Shown here in pieces: positions 61,818-64,000 of a DNA stretch of 64,000 nucleotides. The stretch lies in the NCBI GenBank assembly GCA_038496675.1, contig CM076648.1:16398546-16462545 (forward strand), read 5' to 3'. A program made the translations under genes and the position numbers. This stretch comes from Rachycentron canadum. Taxonomy: Eukaryota; Chordata; Actinopteri; Carangiformes; Rachycentridae. The number at the start of each line of letters is the position of its first letter. Within the stretch, counting starts at the first letter, position 1. Below the pieces are notes generated by a model. It saw only the letters and a program-made list of their open reading frames with translations, did no database searches and had not been told where the DNA came from.

Positions 61818-64000
61818 GTTGATACCAATAGACGGATGCGAATGCACAATCTCTGTCAGTGTTTGCCGGTCAAACACTGTTTCCTTACTTTTGTAGTAAC
61901 ACTGATAACCTTCAAATGACCTACAGCAGTTAGAATCAAGGTCGATTAGTTGCAAACATCATTGTCAACAAGATAACCGTTTTTGTCTCTTCAAAAGCCA
62001 GTATGCACATATGAATCATCATCTTTTCAACTTGCAGGACATGAAAGGATTCAACACTGTAATCACAGTAGGCTGCCAGAAATTAGGGATAAACAAGTAG
62101 TGCACAAATATTCACACTGCATTCGCATAGCTGGGCACCGGCTAACTAATTGGACTTTAAATAGCATTTCATTTTGAAGCTATAAATTAATTTAATGCAG
62201 TATAAACTTATGTTACTTTAATTATTTGTGTGACGTACACTGCTCAAGTTTGGCTATATGTCATAAATCTCTAAATATTTTACAGAATCTTTAATGCAAG
62301 AGTCCTTTTCTTTACCTGCCACTATTAAGTTACAACATAGTATTATATTTGAATTAATGTATTGTGCATTTAAAAAAAAATAAACCTATCAAAGCTATAA
62401 ATGCACACTTTTCATTTTCAATTCATTATTGCCACAGTGTAATATGATCATTTTACTGGATTTGCTAATCATGAATTGATCAATCAATTATTCTGTAAAA
62501 GTAAATTTTTTTTTAATTTTTTTCAAACTAACTGCTGTGTATATGAATTGCTTTCTCTGCAAATGGCCAAATGGTCATAATGTTGGCAAAGTTATTTACC
62601 AAGAAGCAAAGGGGGGTTTTGTTCATGATCTTCAGCCCAGATGAATAAAAACATGCTTTAACACTTAATGGACGATTAGGAATGGGTAAGATGACCTTGT
62701 CTGCCTGTGAAACAGAATCTAGCACATAGTTAAACAGAATAACAGTGTGTCTAAAAAGCATCGAGCGACAAATGCTTGGAACAGTTCAGTGGTTACATGG
62801 CAATGCCAAACATGTCAGAGGTTGGAAGTTCATCCAATTCACAGTTCCAACCCTGCCCGGCAGCAGAATTACACCACTGCAGAAATATGAGTCTTACTTT
62901 CAGTTTAGCCTGGTATTTTGGTCTGGTATAGAGGATAAAACCTTGAGGCCTACATGAGCCATCATCTGTCCATCCAGAGGCTTATCCTGATAAAGAACAT
63001 GGGGTTGTTATTGGATCTCTATGTGTGTATATAGGGCAGAAACTCTAATTTTAAGTAATTTTATTTAGGCTGGACTAAGCATGACTTTCTACAAATGTTG
63101 CAATTTTCTGTCTTTATACATACACCTCACAGTTGACTCTATTTCACTATTATAATTGTATTACTTAAAACCAAAATATGTATTTCTTAGTGTTATTTGG
63201 TGACTGGTGCCTTTAGCTTGATGACAGCACTGGGAGTGTCTGCAGCTCTGCTCCACATTCTCCCATTAGCTCATAATCAAATTAAAAACTGCTGACTTCT
63301 TTTTGATACTCTTTACCATTTCCAGTAAGACTAAGGTTTTCCATTCTTACTTGTGCAAAACTTTTACGTATTTTTGACATATACAATACATGTTTGATAT
63401 AATGATAATATTTCAAGAAAAAAAAATTAATTCATTCATATGTTTCCCTCAATGTGCAACTATGCAGATCCTGGGACAGGACAGTAAGAACATAAAGTAA
63501 ACTGAGGAAGGAACATTGTTATTATTATTTAAAATCTGTTATGTGCACGCCTTCTAGGATTTTCGAGGACTGTGGGAGCCTTAAATTACACACGCAGCAG
63601 ATATATTTAAATCCAGGTGTATTTTAATGGACCTGGAGAGGCAGCCTTACAGATACCCGTATTTACCTGTGCTACGTGGCTGTACCGAAGAGGGCGCGGC
63701 CACTTTCTATTTTGCTGCCTTTACGTGTTATCGGACATGCCAACATCATTAGGTGCAAATAGGGCAGCCAGAGAATTTTATAATCAAGGTTTTGCCAATC
63801 AAAGCTATAGGTTGTATCTGTGTAAACAGTGGACATTAATGAAATATATAAAACAAATATTGGACGTTTTCACATAATAATCTGCAAGAAATATTTCTCC
63901 TCAATGTTGCAGTCACTTAGTGTATAGTCAAATAAGTCGTGGACATTTATTACTGAGCATATGTGTTATTATTTATCATGGCTCAAAGTCCTTTATCTCC
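61818..64000. other. 3' UTR of long adprhl1 and downstream intergenic sequence
   Basis: Beyond the polyadenylation signal near 62.38 kb the sequence is AT-rich with scattered stops. A short open frame at 63617-63877 has no recognisable similarity. I see no gene or known repeat that I can name. Confidence 0.5.
62379..62384 (+). other. adprhl1: Polyadenylation signal after the long adprhl1 exon (AATAAA)
   Basis: AATAAA within an A-rich run about 560 bases after the stop at 61817, a plausible distal end for the long form. Confidence 0.5.

Noticed and set aside
63617..63877. 86-codon open frame near the right edge
   Set aside because: No similarity to any family I know, AT-rich surroundings and no splice sites that join it to adprhl1.

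Overview
The window is vertebrate nuclear DNA from a ray-finned (teleost) fish. The coding exons are short, split by GT-AG introns, and match vertebrate-specific families. Introns are small, simple repeats are abundant ((TA)n, (GT)n, (TTA)n, (AAT)n, (TTTC)n), and the dispersed repeats (Tc1-like transposons, a tRNA-like SINE, L2-type 3' tails) are of fish type. Species cannot be decided from the sequence. Two runs of N (1917-2301 and 54408-54457) are assembly gaps inside microsatellites.

Seven protein-coding genes can be rebuilt exon by exon with reading phase conserved at every junction. From left to right: vegfd (+, 1261-5208, signal-peptide exon not seen); grpr (-, 19475-13748, 372 aa); grk1 (-, 30019-23738, 563 aa); atp4b (+, 32136-35069, 291 aa); tmco3 (-, 43137-37296, 674 aa, with an untranslated first exon near 46.7 kb); dcun1d2 (+, 47809-51497, 259 aa); adprhl1 (+, 55554-58335, 358 aa, with a likely long isoform using an exon at 59672-61817, 1072 aa).

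The right-hand block grk1-atp4b-tmco3-dcun1d2-adprhl1 has the same order and relative orientation as human 13q34 as I remember it, except that TFDP1, expected between tmco3 and atp4b, is not there. The left-hand pair vegfd-grpr corresponds to human Xp22.2, so the window spans a junction between two human synteny blocks. These are neighbours by descent rather than an operon: an angiogenic growth factor, a bombesin-type GPCR, the photoreceptor rhodopsin kinase, the gastric proton-pump beta subunit, an endomembrane cation/proton antiporter-like protein, a neddylation E3 cofactor and a cardiac ADP-ribosylhydrolase pseudoenzyme. tmco3 and dcun1d2 are head to head, with ZNF143-type and NRF1-type motifs between and beside their first exons.

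The most interesting observation is downstream of adprhl1. A 2.1 kb open reading frame with no recognised domain is preceded by a strong splice acceptor whose phase exactly fits a GT donor overlapping the short isoform's stop codon. This predicts a choice between a compact pseudoenzyme and a form with a 714-residue, mostly disordered tail. Other points are two GC-AG introns (grpr, dcun1d2), an extra grpr intron, UG repeats touching splice sites, a perfect 19-bp hairpin, and a transcript-leader ORF in tmco3.
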